From positions 1 through 42,313 of the forward strand of contig NZ_MKSM01000019.1 in the NCBI RefSeq assembly GCF_001897285.1: a stretch of 42,313 bases of DNA, in the 5' to 3' direction. Positions 13,966 through 23,633 of the stretch are shown here, one piece after another. A program made the position numbers and the translations under genes. Every line of letters begins with the position of its first letter. The stretch's first letter is position 1. Source of the stretch: Nitrobacter sp. 62-23. Lineage in GTDB: Bacteria; Pseudomonadota; Alphaproteobacteria; Rhizobiales; Xanthobacteraceae. Below the pieces are notes generated by a model that saw nothing but the letters and a program-made list of their open reading frames with translations, had not been told where the DNA came from and did no database searches.

Positions 13966-15792
13966 ATGAATCTCCGCAACGTCGCCATTATCGCCCACGT
14001 CGACCACGGCAAGACCACTCTCGTCGACCGCCTGCTGCAGCAGTCCGGCACCTTTCGCGAAAACCAGAAAGTCGCCGAGCGCGCCATGGATTCCAATGAC
14101 CTCGAACGCGAGCGCGGCATCACCATCCTGGCCAAGGCGGCCTCGGTGCAATGGAAGGACATCCGCATCAATATCGTCGATACGCCGGGCCACGCCGACT
14201 TCGGCGGCGAGGTCGAGCGCATCCTCAACATGGTGGACGGCGCGCTGGTGCTGGTGGATGCAGCAGAAGGCCCGTTGCCGCAGACCAAATTCGTGGTGTC
14301 GAAAGCGCTGAAGGTTGGCCTGAAGCCGATCGTCGTCATCAACAAGGTGGATCGCCCGGACGCGCGTCCGACTGAGGTCATCAACGAGGTGTTCGACCTG
14401 TTCGCCGCACTCGACGCCAGCGACGAACAGCTCGACTTTCCGATCCTGTACGGTTCGGCCAAGCAGGGCTGGATGGCAGCAAGCGCAGAAGGACCGCAGG
14501 ACGCCGGCATGCAGCCGCTGTTCGACCTGATCGTGCGACACGTCCCGCCGCCGCAGGTGGAGGATGGACCGTTCCGCATGATCGGAACGATCATCGAGGC
14601 CAACCCCTATCTTGGCCGCATCATCACCGGCCGCATCACCTCGGGCGCGATCAAGCCGAACCAGAGCATCAAGGTGCTGGCGCGGGACGGCAAGCTGATC
14701 GAACAGGGGCGCATCTCGAAAATCCTTGCCTTTCGCGGCCTGGAACGCACGCCGCTCGACGAGGCGGAAGCCGGGGACATCGTCGCCATCGCAGGATTGA
14801 CCAAGGGGACCGTCGCCGACACCTTCTGCGATCCCGTTGTCGAGACGCCGATGCCGGCGCAGCCGATCGATCCGCCGACCGTTTCCATGACCTTCATGGT
14901 CAACAATTCGCCCCTCGCCGGCACCGAGGGGACCAAGGTGACGAGCCGCATGATCCGCGACCGGCTGCTGCGCGAGGCGGAGGGCAATGTCGCGCTACGC
15001 GTGAGCGAGGCCGCCGACAAGGACTCGATGGAAGTCTCCGGCCGCGGTGAATTGCAGCTCGCGATCCTGATCGAGACCATGCGCCGCGAAGGCTTCGAAC
15101 TCTCGGTCTCACGTCCGCGCGTCGTGCTGCGCAAGGACGAGGCGACCGGCGAATGGCTGGAGCCGGTCGAGGAAGTCGTGATCGACGTCGACGAGGAGCA
15201 TTCCGGCATCGTCGTGCAGAAGATGAGCGAGCGCAAGGCCGAGATGACGGAAATGAAGCCGTCCGGCGGCAACCGGCTGCGGCTGGTGTTCTACGCGCCG
15301 ACCCGCGGCCTGATCGGCTATCAGGGCGAACTGCTCACCGATACCCGCGGCACCGCCATCATGAACCGGTTGTTCCACGGCTACGCTCCATACAAGGGCG
15401 ATATCCAGGGCCGCCGCAACGGCGTGCTGATTTCCAACGACCAGGGCGAGGCAGTGGCCTACGCGATGTTCAAGCTGGAAGATCGCGGCCCGATGATGAT
15501 CGAGCCGGGATGGAAGGTCTATCGCGGCATGATCGTCGGCGAGCACACCCGCGACAACGACCTTGAGATCAATGTGCTCAAGGGCAAGCAGCTCACAAAC
15601 ATCCGCACCACGTCGAAAGATGAGGCGGTGCGGCTGACGCCGCCGATCCGGATGACGCTGGAAAAGGCGCTGGCCTATATCGAGGATGACGAACTGGTGG
15701 AAGTGACGCCGAAGTCGATCCGCCTGCGCAAGAAGCACCTCGACCCCAATGAGCGCAAGCGCGCCGAGAAGACCCGGGACCTGGTGGCGTAA
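13966..15792 (+). CDS. typA: Ribosome-associated GTPase TypA/BipA
   Basis: TypA/BipA is a translational GTPase that binds the ribosome and supports growth under stress and low temperature, including 50S subunit assembly. The 608-residue product has the usual family length. GTPase motifs are AHVDHGKTTL (G1, from residue 10), ERGITI (G2), DTPGHADFGG (G3), NKVDRPDARP (G4) and GSAKQGW (G5). Elongation-factor-like domains II, III and V follow, then the BipA-specific C-terminus with YAPTRGLIGYQGELLTDTRG and DDELVEVTPKSIRLRKKHLD. The ATG at 13966 follows GAGAAGAACC. The gene is transcribed alone, and a dispersed two-hairpin repeat starts right after its stop codon. Confidence 0.97.
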   Translation: MNLRNVAIIAHVDHGKTTLVDRLLQQSGTFRENQKVAERAMDSNDLERERGITILAKAASVQWKDIRINIVDTPGHADFGGEVERILNMVDGALVLVDAAEGPLPQTKFVVSKALKVGLKPIVVINKVDRPDARPTEVINEVFDLFAALDASDEQLDFPILYGSAKQGWMAASAEGPQDAGMQPLFDLIVRHVPPPQVEDGPFRMIGTIIEANPYLGRIITGRITSGAIKPNQSIKVLARDGKLIEQGRISKILAFRGLERTPLDEAEAGDIVAIAGLTKGTVADTFCDPVVETPMPAQPIDPPTVSMTFMVNNSPLAGTEGTKVTSRMIRDRLLREAEGNVALRVSEAADKDSMEVSGRGELQLAILIETMRREGFELSVSRPRVVLRKDEATGEWLEPVEEVVIDVDEEHSGIVVQKMSERKAEMTEMKPSGGNRLRLVFYAPTRGLIGYQGELLTDTRGTAIMNRLFHGYAPYKGDIQGRRNGVLISNDQGEAVAYAMFKLEDRGPMMIEPGWKVYRGMIVGEHTRDNDLEINVLKGKQLTNIRTTSKDEAVRLTPPIRMTLEKALAYIEDDELVEVTPKSIRLRKKHLDPNERKRAEKTRDLVA

Positions 15793-15890
15793 GCATTTCG
15801 AGCGAAGTGGATACCGGTTCGCGTCAAGAAAACGCGTCAAAATCAAAATCACAGAGCCCGCTTCTGATTCCATCAGAAGCTGTGGCTCTG
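15793..15890 (+). repeat. Dispersed two-hairpin repeat, copy a (3' of typA)
   Basis: The first part (15793-15840) is a palindromic core containing TTCGAGCGAAGTGG and GAAAACGCG. The second part is a hairpin: CAGAGCC (15852-15858) with GGCTCTG (15884-15890), and CTTCTGAT (15861-15868) with ATCAGAAG (15872-15879) around a 3-base loop. It starts at the typA stop codon and may act as its transcript end. Related copies are at 19207-19306 (inverted) and 42129-42186. Confidence 0.85.
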
Positions 15891-15894
15891 GCGT

Positions 15895-15990
15895 GCGGGC
15901 GATCATCGCTTCGCGAGCGGCCTGCAGCTCTCGCGGAGTTCATCATCGGGCGGCGCCTTGCGCCGGCCCGTTGGCTCGCAACGACACTTT
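15895..15990. repeat. REP-like palindromic intergenic repeat
   Basis: A GC-rich palindrome (15947-15970, with GGCGC-CTT-GCGCC at its heart) is flanked by TTCGCGAGCGG and GTTGGCTCGCAACGAC. It resembles the REP-like repeats often found between genes in Bradyrhizobium and relatives. Family membership is from memory and untested. Confidence 0.5.
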
Positions 15991-16017
15991 AAAAAACGCC
16001 GCGAGAGCCGAAGCGCG
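15991..16017 (-). terminator. argF: Possible intrinsic terminator of argD-argF
   Basis: On the minus strand, just after the argF stop codon, CGCG is repeated as a short stem around a 10-base loop and is followed by a run of six T. The stem is weak, but the T-run and position suit a terminator. Confidence 0.4.
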
Positions 16018-16018
16018 A

Positions 16019-16938
<920 letters not shown>

Positions 16939-16942
<4 letters not shown>

Positions 16943-18150
16943 TGCGCCGCTTCCTTCTTTGCGCGTGCGCCGGAAAGCCGGGCGCAGGCCCGCTCCAGCC
17001 GCAGCACCGCCTCATCAATCTCGGTTTCACCGACGATCAGCGGCGGCAGCAAACGCACGACGTTGTCCCCGGCGCCGACCGTCAAAAGTTTTTCCTCGCG
17101 CAGCGCGCCGACCAGATCGCCCGACGGCACCACCGCCTTGAGGCCGATGAGAAGTCCCTCGCCACGCACCTCGCTCAGCACATCAGGATGGCGGTCGACG
17201 ACCGAGGCCAGCTTCTGTTTCAAGAGCAGCGACATCTTCCGCGTCCGCTCGAGGAATCCGGGCTCGAGCATCACGTCGAGCACGGCGTTGGCGGCCGCGA
17301 CCGCCAGCGGATTGCCGCCGAAGGTCGAGCCATGCGAGCCCGGCGTCATACCGGAGGCAGCTTCCGCAGTCGCCAGACAGGCGCCGATCGGAAAGCCGCC
17401 GCCGAGCGCCTTCGCCAGCGACATCACGTCCGGCGTGACGCCGATGCGCTTGTAAGCGAAAAGCTCGCCGGTGCGGCCCATGCCGGTCTGCACCTCGTCG
17501 AACACGAGCAGCAGGCCGTGCTCGTCGCAAAGCTGACGCAAGCCCCGGAAAAACGCATGGGACGGCTCGCGCACGCCGCCTTCGCCCTGCAGCGGCTCGA
17601 TCAGGATGCCGGCGGTCGCGGGACCGATCGCCTTTTTCACCGCATCGATATCGTCGAGCGGCACCTGGTCGAAGCCGTCCGCCGGAGGACCGTATCCCTC
17701 AAGATATTTCGCCGATCCGGTGGCGGCCAGCGCCGCCAGCGTGCGGCCATGGAAGGCGCCCTCGAACGTGACCATGCGATAACGTTCCGGATGCTCCCTG
17801 GAGGCATGATAGCGACGCACCACCTTGATGGCGCACTCCACCGCCTCGGCGCCGGAATTAGCGAAGAAGACGAAATCGGCGAAGCTCTGTTCACACAGCC
17901 GCGCCGCCAACCGCTCGCCATCCGGCGACTTGAACAGGTTCGAGACGTGCCAGAGCTTTGCCGCCTGCGCCTGAAGCGCGGCGACCAGATGCGGGTGACA
18001 ATGGCCGAGCGCGTTCACCGCAACACCGCTGGTGAAATCGAGATAGCGTCCGCCGTCGGAACCGAGCAGCCACGCGCCCTCGCCGCTCTCGAATGAGAGA
18101 TCGGCCCTTGCGAAAACGGGCAACAGATGAGACGCAGCGGCTGTGGTCAT
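16939..18150 (-). CDS. argD: Acetylornithine aminotransferase
   Basis: ArgD transfers an amino group from glutamate to N-acetylglutamate semialdehyde (PLP enzyme, class III), the step before ornithine. The same enzyme can serve lysine synthesis through succinyl-diaminopimelate. The 403-residue protein shows the cofactor-site motifs [12 protein letters not shown] (about 98-109), [12 protein letters not shown] and the Schiff-base Lys247 in [11 protein letters not shown]. The ATG at 18150 fits the family N-terminus; the open frame extends to 18210, but that stretch forms a perfect stem-loop and looks like untranslated leader. The ribosome site is weak. It is the first gene of the argD-argF operon, and two hairpins precede it. 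Confidence 0.95.
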
Positions 18151-18180
18151 GACGGTTTGCCGGTTGATGATGGGAGCGGA

Positions 18181-18210
18181 TTGATCCGATCGCGCTGTGC
18201 GATCGATCAA
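18181..18210 (-). promoter_or_regulatory. Stem-loop 1 in argD leader
   Basis: A 30-base inverted repeat lies 31 bases before the argD ATG: TTGATC-C-GATCGC (18181-18193) pairs with GCGATC-GATCAA (18199-18210), with one bulged base and a 5-base loop. It could be an operator or part of an attenuator. Confidence 0.5.
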
Positions 18211-18230
18211 CTGTCGGCCCCGGAAACGAA

Positions 18231-18256
18231 ACGTGCCGCCTTTCCGGGCGGCACGT
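18231..18256 (-). promoter_or_regulatory. Stem-loop 2 in argD leader (possible attenuator)
   Basis: The 10-base perfect stem ACGTGCCGCC (18231-18240) and GGCGGCACGT (18247-18256) has a 6-base loop. Read on the minus strand it is followed by TTTCGTTT, terminator-like, about 80 bases before argD. Confidence 0.45.
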
Positions 18257-18602
18257 GAGGGTTATTCTAGGTGCGCAGCGGTCACTGTCAATATTTCCCT
18301 TGCGCGGCGGTGATGCGTGAAAGTCGCATAAAGAGCCGATTTTCCGATTTTCTTGCAGAACATGTGGACGCTGCCGGGCCGGACTCTTGCGCGTGAGTCA
18401 CGCCATATTGTAGCGTTAGAGCCGTCGGATACGACATCTCGTGCGGCGTTTTTGATCCTCGTAAGGTCCCTGTTCTCAGCGTAAGCGCCCGGGCGATTTT
18501 TCCGCCCGGCGAGGGCTAAGGGATTCTGCCCACACGGGTTTTCACGGGGACGCTTTCAGGTGCCGCTTAGCGCAGGCACGCGTGACACAGGGGAAACGTG
18601 CG
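18257..18602 (+). promoter_or_regulatory. gcrA upstream region with two GANTC sites
   Basis: These 346 bases, together with the argD leader, separate argD from gcrA. They contain two GANTC sites, GACTC at 18382-18386 and GAGTC at 18395-18399, the target of the cell-cycle methylase CcrM. In Caulobacter, gcrA expression is tied to the methylation state of its promoter. No gene and no clear sigma-70 promoter were seen. Confidence 0.5.
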
Positions 18603-19109
18603 ATGACGGTGATAACCTGGACCGACGACCGCGTCGAACAGTTGAAGAAGCTTTGGGAGGCAGGTCTCTCCGCGAGTCAGATCGCCGCCGAACTCGGCAA
18701 CGTGACGCGCAATGCGGTGATCGGCAAGGTGCACCGGCTTGGCCTGTCGGGCCGCGCCAAAAGCCCTTCGTCAACGGTTCCACGGCCGCGCAAGGCCCGC
18801 CCGGCCCAGCACATGATGCGGGTGTCGCGCCCGGTGTCCCGCGGCAACACTGCGCTCGCGCACGCTTTTGAGGTCGAACTCGAACCGGATCCGGTCGCCT
18901 ACGACAACGTGGTGCCGATGAGCCAGCGGCTGTCGCTGCTCGAACTCAGCGAAGCCACCTGCCACTGGCCGGTCGGTGATCCCTCCAGTCCGGAGTTCTT
19001 CTTCTGCGGCGGCAAGGCGCTCTCCGGCCTGCCCTACTGCGCGCACCACTCGCGCATCGCCTATCAGCCCGCCGCAGATCGCCGCCGACCCTCGACGAAA
19101 GCCCGATAA
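18603..19109 (+). CDS. gcrA: Cell cycle regulator GcrA
   Basis: GcrA is an alphaproteobacterial transcription factor that binds sigma-70 RNA polymerase and GANTC-methylated promoters to drive S-phase and division genes. The 168-residue protein begins with the hallmark MTVITWTDDRVEQLKKLWEA, followed by LSASQIAAELGNVTRNAVIG and KVHRLGLSGR, the DNA-binding region. A linker of about 50 residues precedes the C-terminal polymerase-binding part (LLELSEATCHWPVGDPSSPE, FFCGGKAL, YCAHHSRIAY). The ATG at 18603 follows AGGGGAA; an in-frame ATG at 18582 would add seven atypical residues. It is a single gene. Confidence 0.97.
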   Translation: MTVITWTDDRVEQLKKLWEAGLSASQIAAELGNVTRNAVIGKVHRLGLSGRAKSPSSTVPRPRKARPAQHMMRVSRPVSRGNTALAHAFEVELEPDPVAYDNVVPMSQRLSLLELSEATCHWPVGDPSSPEFFFCGGKALSGLPYCAHHSRIAYQPAADRRRPSTKAR

Positions 19110-19120
19110 ACGCGGCTTGC

Positions 19121-19200
19121 ATGATGACGTCCTTGCGAACCCAGGGACACCTTGCAACTTCAAGGCGCGCGTCCCCCGCGTTCGCAGGAGCGACAGCGGT
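19121..19200. repeat. REP-like inverted repeat downstream of gcrA
   Basis: CCTTGCGAAC near 19131 and GTTCGCAGGA near 19179 form an imperfect inverted repeat, flanked by ATGACGT and GCGACAGCGG. It resembles a common intergenic repeat of Bradyrhizobium relatives. This identification is from memory. Confidence 0.5.
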
Positions 19201-19206
19201 TGTTTA

Positions 19207-19306
19207 AGTCCTTCACCGTTTCATAGAAACGATAAAGGACTCTGGCTTCTTGATCTGACGCGTTTTCGTCACGCGAACCGGTACCCACTTCGCTCGAAAA
19301 CGCTCT
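19207..19306 (-). repeat. Dispersed two-hairpin repeat, copy b (3' of phoB)
   Basis: On the minus strand it directly follows the phoB stop codon. The core palindrome pairs GCGTTTTCG (19260-19268) with CGAAAACGC (19295-19303). The second hairpin pairs AGTCCTT (19207-19213) with AAGGACT (19235-19241) and CGTTTC (19217-19222) with GAAACG (19226-19231). The core matches the copy after typA; the second hairpin has the same shape but a different sequence. It may end the pst-pho transcript. Confidence 0.85.
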
Positions 19307-20009
19307 ATTCAGCCGCCTTCGCGAACTGCTCGTCCAGCGCGTAGCCAGCGCCGCGCACCGTGCGGATCGGATCCGGCTCGCCATCGGGATTGAGCAGCTT
19401 GCGCAGCCGGCCGATGTGAACGTCCACGGTGCGCTCGTCGATGTAGATGTCGCGGCCCCAGACACTGTCGAGCAGTTGCTCGCGACTGAACACCCGACCG
19501 GGATGCTCAAGGAAAAATTCCAGCAGACGATACTCGGTCGGACCGAGATCGACCTGCCGGCCGGAACGCCGGACGCGGTGCTTGTCGCGATCGAGTTCGA
19601 TGTCGCCGAAGCTCAGGATCGTTGCAACCCGCTCCGGACTTGCACGCCTCAGCAGGCTTTTGAGCCGCGCCAAAAACTCCGGCACCGAGAACGGCTTGAC
19701 GACATAGTCGTCGGCGCCCGTCGCAAGTCCCCGCACACGCTCGCTCTCCTCGCCGCGGGCGGTCAGCATGATGATCGGAAGCTGCCTGGTCTCGGGGCGC
19801 GCCCGCAGGCGGCGGCACAGTTCGATGCCGGACAACCCCGGCAGCATCCAGTCCAGCACCACGAGGTCGGGGATGCGCTCCTTCAGCCACGTATCGGCTT
19901 CGTCGCCGCGCGCCACCGCTTCGACCTCGTAGCCCTCGGCCTCGAGGTTGTAGCGCAACAGCGTCGTCAGCGCCTCCTCGTCCTCGACAACCAGAATGCG
20001 TGCAGCCAT
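19305..20009 (-). CDS. phoB: Phosphate regulon response regulator PhoB
   Basis: PhoB is phosphorylated by PhoR when phosphate is scarce and then activates promoters with a Pho box. The 234-residue protein has a receiver domain (ILVVEDEEALTTLLRYNLEA, phospho-acceptor Asp53 in VLDWMLPG, KPFS). Its winged-helix output domain contains LGPTEYRLLEFFLEHPGRVF, WGRDIYIDERTVDVHIGRLR and TVRGAGYAL. The ATG at 20009 fits the family start. It is the last gene of the block, 22 bases after phoU. Confidence 0.97.
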   Translation of the reverse strand: MAARILVVEDEEALTTLLRYNLEAEGYEVEAVARGDEADTWLKERIPDLVVLDWMLPGLSGIELCRRLRARPETRQLPIIMLTARGEESERVRGLATGADDYVVKPFSVPEFLARLKSLLRRASPERVATILSFGDIELDRDKHRVRRSGRQVDLGPTEYRLLEFFLEHPGRVFSREQLLDSVWGRDIYIDERTVDVHIGRLRKLLNPDGEPDPIRTVRGAGYALDEQFAKAAE

Positions 20010-20031
20010 TGGTGTCCCGCCTGCCGTCGTT

Positions 20032-20745
20032 TCAGTTTCCAGGAACCGACGCAAATCCCGTCATATCGCCTTTGGGACGCTTGTCGAGCATCTGCTGGCC
20101 CTCGATCATGTAGAAAACGGTCTCCGCGATATTGGTGGCGTGATCCCCGATCCGCTCGATGTTCTTGGCGCAGAACATCAGATGGATGCAGAACCCGATA
20201 TTGCGCGGGTCTTCCATCATGTAGGTCAGGAGTTCGCGGAACAAAGAGGTGCAGATGGCATCCACCTCCTCGTCCCCCTTCCAGACCGCCATCGCCGACG
20301 GCAGGTCGTGCGCCGCATAGGCGTCGAGCACCGACTTGACCTGGGACTGCACGAGGTCGGTCATGTGCTCCAGACCGCGGATCAGCTTCAGGGGATGGAA
20401 ATCGCTGTCGAGCGCGACCACGCGCTTGCCGATGTTCTTGGCGAGATCGCCGATCCGCTCAAGATCGATGGCGACCCGCATGGCGCCGACGATCGCGCGC
20501 AGGTCCACCGCCATCGGTTGCCGCCGCGCGATGGTGCGCACGGCACGCTCCTCGATCATGCGCTGCAATTGATCAATCTCGACGTCGGTGTCGACGACGC
20601 GCGCGCCGAGCGCGGCATCGCGGCGGATCAGCGCATCGACGGACTCGACGATCTGCCGCTCGGCCAAACCGCCCATCTCGGAAACCAGCCGCGTCAGCTC
20701 CTGCAGATCGTCATCGAAAGCCCTGGCGGTGTGCTCGAAAGCCAT
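20032..20745 (-). CDS. phoU: Phosphate signalling protein PhoU
   Basis: PhoU links the Pst transporter to PhoR and keeps the Pho regulon off when phosphate is plentiful. The 237-residue protein is all-helical with two repeated PhoU modules. Metal-site segments are visible in the first module (DLRAIVGAMRVAIDLERIGD) and the second (LMFCAKNIERIGDHATNIAE). Length and motifs are standard. GGGGAGA precedes the ATG. It lies between pstB and phoB, the usual order. Confidence 0.97.
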   Translation of the reverse strand: MAFEHTARAFDDDLQELTRLVSEMGGLAERQIVESVDALIRRDAALGARVVDTDVEIDQLQRMIEERAVRTIARRQPMAVDLRAIVGAMRVAIDLERIGDLAKNIGKRVVALDSDFHPLKLIRGLEHMTDLVQSQVKSVLDAYAAHDLPSAMAVWKGDEEVDAICTSLFRELLTYMMEDPRNIGFCIHLMFCAKNIERIGDHATNIAETVFYMIEGQQMLDKRPKGDMTGFASVPGN

Positions 20746-20776
20746 TTCAATTCTCCCCGCGCATGCGCGCGTAACG

Positions 20777-21598
20777 TCAGCCGAAGCGGCCTGTGATGTA
20801 ATCCTGGGTGCGGCGGTCAGCGGGCGAGGTGAAAAGCTTGTTGGTCGGTCCGAATTCGACCATCTCGCCGAGATACATGAAGGCGGTGGAATCGGAGACG
20901 CGCGCCGCCTGCTGCATGTTATGGGTGACGATCGCGATGGTGTAGTGATCCTTGAGTTCGTCGATCAGCTCCTCGACCTTGGCGGTGGAGATCGGATCAA
21001 GCGCCGAGCACGGCTCGTCGAACAGGATCACCTCAGGCCGCACCGCAACCGTCCGCGCGATGCACAATCGCTGCTGCTGACCGCCGGAAAGGCTGAGCCC
21101 GCTGGCGTTGAGCTTGTCCTTGACCTCGTTCCACAGAGCGCTGTTGCGCAGCGCCCTTTCGACCCGGCCATCCATCTCCGATTTCGGCAGTTTCTCATAC
21201 AGGCGGATGCCGAACGCGATGTTTTCATAGATCGTCATGGGGAACGGCGTCGGCTTCTGAAACACCATGCCGACCCGCGCACGCAGGAGATTGAGATCGA
21301 GCCTGGAGTCGAGAATGTTAGCGTTGTCCAGAAGCACCTGACCTTCGACGCGCTGGCCGGGATAGAGATCGTACATGCGGTTGAAGATGCGAAGCAGAGT
21401 CGATTTGCCGCAACCCGAAGGACCGATGAAGGCAGTCACGCGGTTGGCGGCGATCGACAGGTTGATGTTCTTCAGCGCATGGTGCTGGCCGTAATAGAAA
21501 TTGAGGTTGCGGACGGCGATCTTGGCCGGAGCGTCGAGATCGATCAACGACGCCGGAGCGGTCGCGCGCGTGGAGATGGCAGCGGAAACGTCGGTCAT
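20777..21598 (-). CDS. pstB: Phosphate ABC transporter ATP-binding protein PstB
   Basis: PstB hydrolyses ATP to drive phosphate import by PstSCAB. The 273-residue protein shows Walker [10 protein letters not shown] (59-67), the Q-loop region [11 protein letters not shown], the ABC signature LSGGQQQR, Walker [14 protein letters not shown] and the switch His in [14 protein letters not shown]. An N-terminal extension of about 25 residues precedes the usual start of the domain. Its ATG overlaps the pstA stop codon (ATGA at 21595-21598). Confidence 0.98.
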   Translation of the reverse strand: MTDVSAAISTRATAPASLIDLDAPAKIAVRNLNFYYGQHHALKNINLSIAANRVTAFIGPSGCGKSTLLRIFNRMYDLYPGQRVEGQVLLDNANILDSRLDLNLLRARVGMVFQKPTPFPMTIYENIAFGIRLYEKLPKSEMDGRVERALRNSALWNEVKDKLNASGLSLSGGQQQRLCIARTVAVRPEVILFDEPCSALDPISTAKVEELIDELKDHYTIAIVTHNMQQAARVSDSTAFMYLGEMVEFGPTNKLFTSPADRRTQDYITGRFG

Positions 21599-22440
21599 TT
21601 TGCGGTCCTCTCAGAGCCGATCAACCTCGCACCGATATTCAGCGCCAGCACGGCCAGCGTGATCAGCAGCGCGCCGCTCCACGCCAACTGCTTCCAGTAG
21701 GCGTAGGGACTCTGCACGAAGTTGTTGATGGTGACAGGAAGGTTCGCGATCGTGTGAGTCAGGTCCACGCTGAAAAACTGGTTGCTCAGCGCGGTGAAGA
21801 GCAGAGGCGCGGTCTCGCCGGCGACGCGCGCGGTCGCGAGCAGCACGCCGGTGATCAGTCCCGCCCGCGCCGCGCGATAGGCGATGCGCCTGATGACGAG
21901 CGAGCGCGGCAGACCGAGCGCGGAGGCCGCCTCGCGCAACGGATTCGGCACCAGCATCAGCATGTCTTCCGTGGTGCGAACCACGACCGGAATGACGATC
22001 ACCGCGAGCGCGAGCGAACCCGCGAGCGCCGAGAAACCTCCCATCGGCACCACGACCGCGCCATAGATGAACAGGCCGATGATGATCGAAGGCGCGCTGA
22101 GAAGGATGTCGTTGATGAAGCGGATCACCGGCGAGAGGCGATCGTGCCTGCCGTATTCGGCAAGATAGGTGCCCGCAAACATGCCGACCGGCGCGCCGAC
22201 GCCGACGCCGATCACGGTCATGATGAGGGAGCCGACGATGGCGTTCGAGAGACCCCCTTCGGACGCGCCGGGCGGCGGCGTGTTCTGCGTGAATATCTGC
22301 CAGCTCATGCCGGCCAGGCCATTGTAGAACAGCGTAAACAGGATGAGCGCGAGCCAGGTGACGCCGAAAGCGGCGGCGGCAAAGCATAAGGCGCGGACGA
22401 CGATGTCCCGGCGGCGGCGGGACGCATAAATCGGATTCAT
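21595..22440 (-). CDS. pstA: Phosphate ABC transporter permease PstA
   Basis: PstA is one of the two membrane subunits of the high-affinity phosphate importer. The 281-residue protein has six hydrophobic helices and the ABC permease coupling segment [20 protein letters not shown]. The segments [18 protein letters not shown] and [14 protein letters not shown] are characteristic of PstA. The start at 22440 gives [10 protein letters not shown], and the longer frame to 22473 is unlikely. It is coupled to pstB by a 4-base overlap. Confidence 0.97.
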   Translation of the reverse strand: MNPIYASRRRRDIVVRALCFAAAAFGVTWLALILFTLFYNGLAGMSWQIFTQNTPPPGASEGGLSNAIVGSLIMTVIGVGVGAPVGMFAGTYLAEYGRHDRLSPVIRFINDILLSAPSIIIGLFIYGAVVVPMGGFSALAGSLALAVIVIPVVVRTTEDMLMLVPNPLREAASALGLPRSLVIRRIAYRAARAGLITGVLLATARVAGETAPLLFTALSNQFFSVDLTHTIANLPVTINNFVQSPYAYWKQLAWSGALLITLAVLALNIGARLIGSERTAK

Positions 22441-22516
22441 GATTTCACCCGTACAGGCACGATCTCTGAACAAGCGAAGTCGTTTGTCCGGAAAATCCGT
22501 TTTCCGCTTCTTCGGA

Positions 22517-23512
22517 TCATGCCTGTTTCCCCGCCTTCTTCTCCAGCCGCAGCAGCATCAAGCGCGCTGCCGCGAGCACGAAAAACGTCAGCACGAACAA
22601 CAAAAGACCGAGCAGCATCAGGCTCGACTGATGCAAGCCGTCGCTCTCGGCGAATTCGCTGGCGATCGCTGCGGAGATCGTGGTGCCCGGCGCGAAGATC
22701 GACGGCGTAATGCGGAACGAGTTGCCGATGATGAACGTCACCGCCATCGTCTCGCCGAGCGCGCGGCCGAGCGCCAGCATGACGCCGCCGATAACGCCGA
22801 CGCGCGTATAGGGCAGCACGACATGGCGCACGACTTCCCAGGTGGTGCAGCCGACGCCATAGGCCGCCTCTTTCAGGACCGGCGGTACGGTTGCGAACAC
22901 GTCGCGCGAGATCGCGGTGATGAAAGGCAGCACCATGATCGCGAGGATCAGCGAGGCATTGAACAGGCTCAAATAGGACGGCGGACCGCCAAAGATCGAG
23001 CCGAGGACGGGCACGCCTGCGAACAGGTCGATGAAGAAGGGCTGCACCGTATTGGCGAGAAACGGGCCGAGGATGAAGAAGCCCCACATGCCGTAGATGA
23101 TGGAGGGAATACCAGCGAGCAGTTCGATCGCCATGCCGATCGGCCTGCGCGCCCACAGCGGGCACAATTCGGTGAGGAAAACCGCGATGCCGATGCCGAC
23201 CGGGATGGCGATCGCCATGGCGATGGCCGAGGTGAGGATCGTACCGTAGAGCGGGCTCAGCGCGCCCAGCACCGGCGGCTCGGCGGACGGCGCCCAGCGT
23301 TGCGTCGTCAGGAAGGCGCTTCCGAACTCCACGATTGCGGGCCATGACCCGACGATCAGCGAAACGATGATGCCGCCGAGCAGCAACAGGACCAGAATCG
23401 CGCTGATCCGCGTGATCCAGTAGAACGCCCTGTCGCCGAGCCTGAAGGCGTTCAGCGCGCGAGCGCGGTCATGAGAGCCCGCCTGCTCCATCGCGCTGCC
23501 ATGAAAGGCCAT
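22517..23512 (-). CDS. pstC: Phosphate ABC transporter permease PstC
   Basis: PstC pairs with PstA to form the phosphate channel. The 331-residue protein has an N-terminal cytoplasmic stretch and six to seven helices, with [33 protein letters not shown] and the coupling loop [36 protein letters not shown] is diagnostic for PstC. The start is uncertain between ATGs at 23548, 23512 and 23491; I used 23512 because a purine-rich GAGCGTGGCGGAA precedes it. Confidence 0.95.
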   Translation of the reverse strand: MAFHGSAMEQAGSHDRARALNAFRLGDRAFYWITRISAILVLLLLGGIIVSLIVGSWPAIVEFGSAFLTTQRWAPSAEPPVLGALSPLYGTILTSAIAMAIAIPVGIGIAVFLTELCPLWARRPIGMAIELLAGIPSIIYGMWGFFILGPFLANTVQPFFIDLFAGVPVLGSIFGGPPSYLSLFNASLILAIMVLPFITAISRDVFATVPPVLKEAAYGVGCTTWEVVRHVVLPYTRVGVIGGVMLALGRALGETMAVTFIIGNSFRITPSIFAPGTTISAAIASEFAESDGLHQSSLMLLGLLLFVLTFFVLAAARLMLLRLEKKAGKQA

Positions 23513-23599
23513 TTCCGCCACGCTCGTCCCCTGTTTCCCGCTACGCATGATGTCGGGCAGACTTGCTGGAAACGCTTTCTCGCAAAGGCCAAGGAAAAC

Positions 23600-23623
23600 G
23601 GAGGAGCGCCACAGCGCTCCTCC
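23600..23623 (-). terminator. Intercistronic hairpin between pstS and pstC
   Basis: A perfect 10-base stem, GGAGGAGCGC and GCGCTCCTCC, surrounds a 4-base loop. Read on the minus strand it starts 11 bases after the pstS stop codon and is followed by GTTTTCCTT. It is probably a partial terminator or a 3'-end stabiliser that lets pstS be made in excess over the membrane genes. Confidence 0.6.
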
Positions 23624-23633
23624 ACGGCCGCGA

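Noticed and set aside
15109-15906. Minus-strand open frame of 265 codons opposite typA
   Set aside because: It is the shadow of a high-GC coding sequence, with no recognisable domain.
18211-18256. Arginine-rich leader peptide for attenuation of argD
   Set aside because: I looked for a short frame with Arg codons ahead of the hairpins and saw none.
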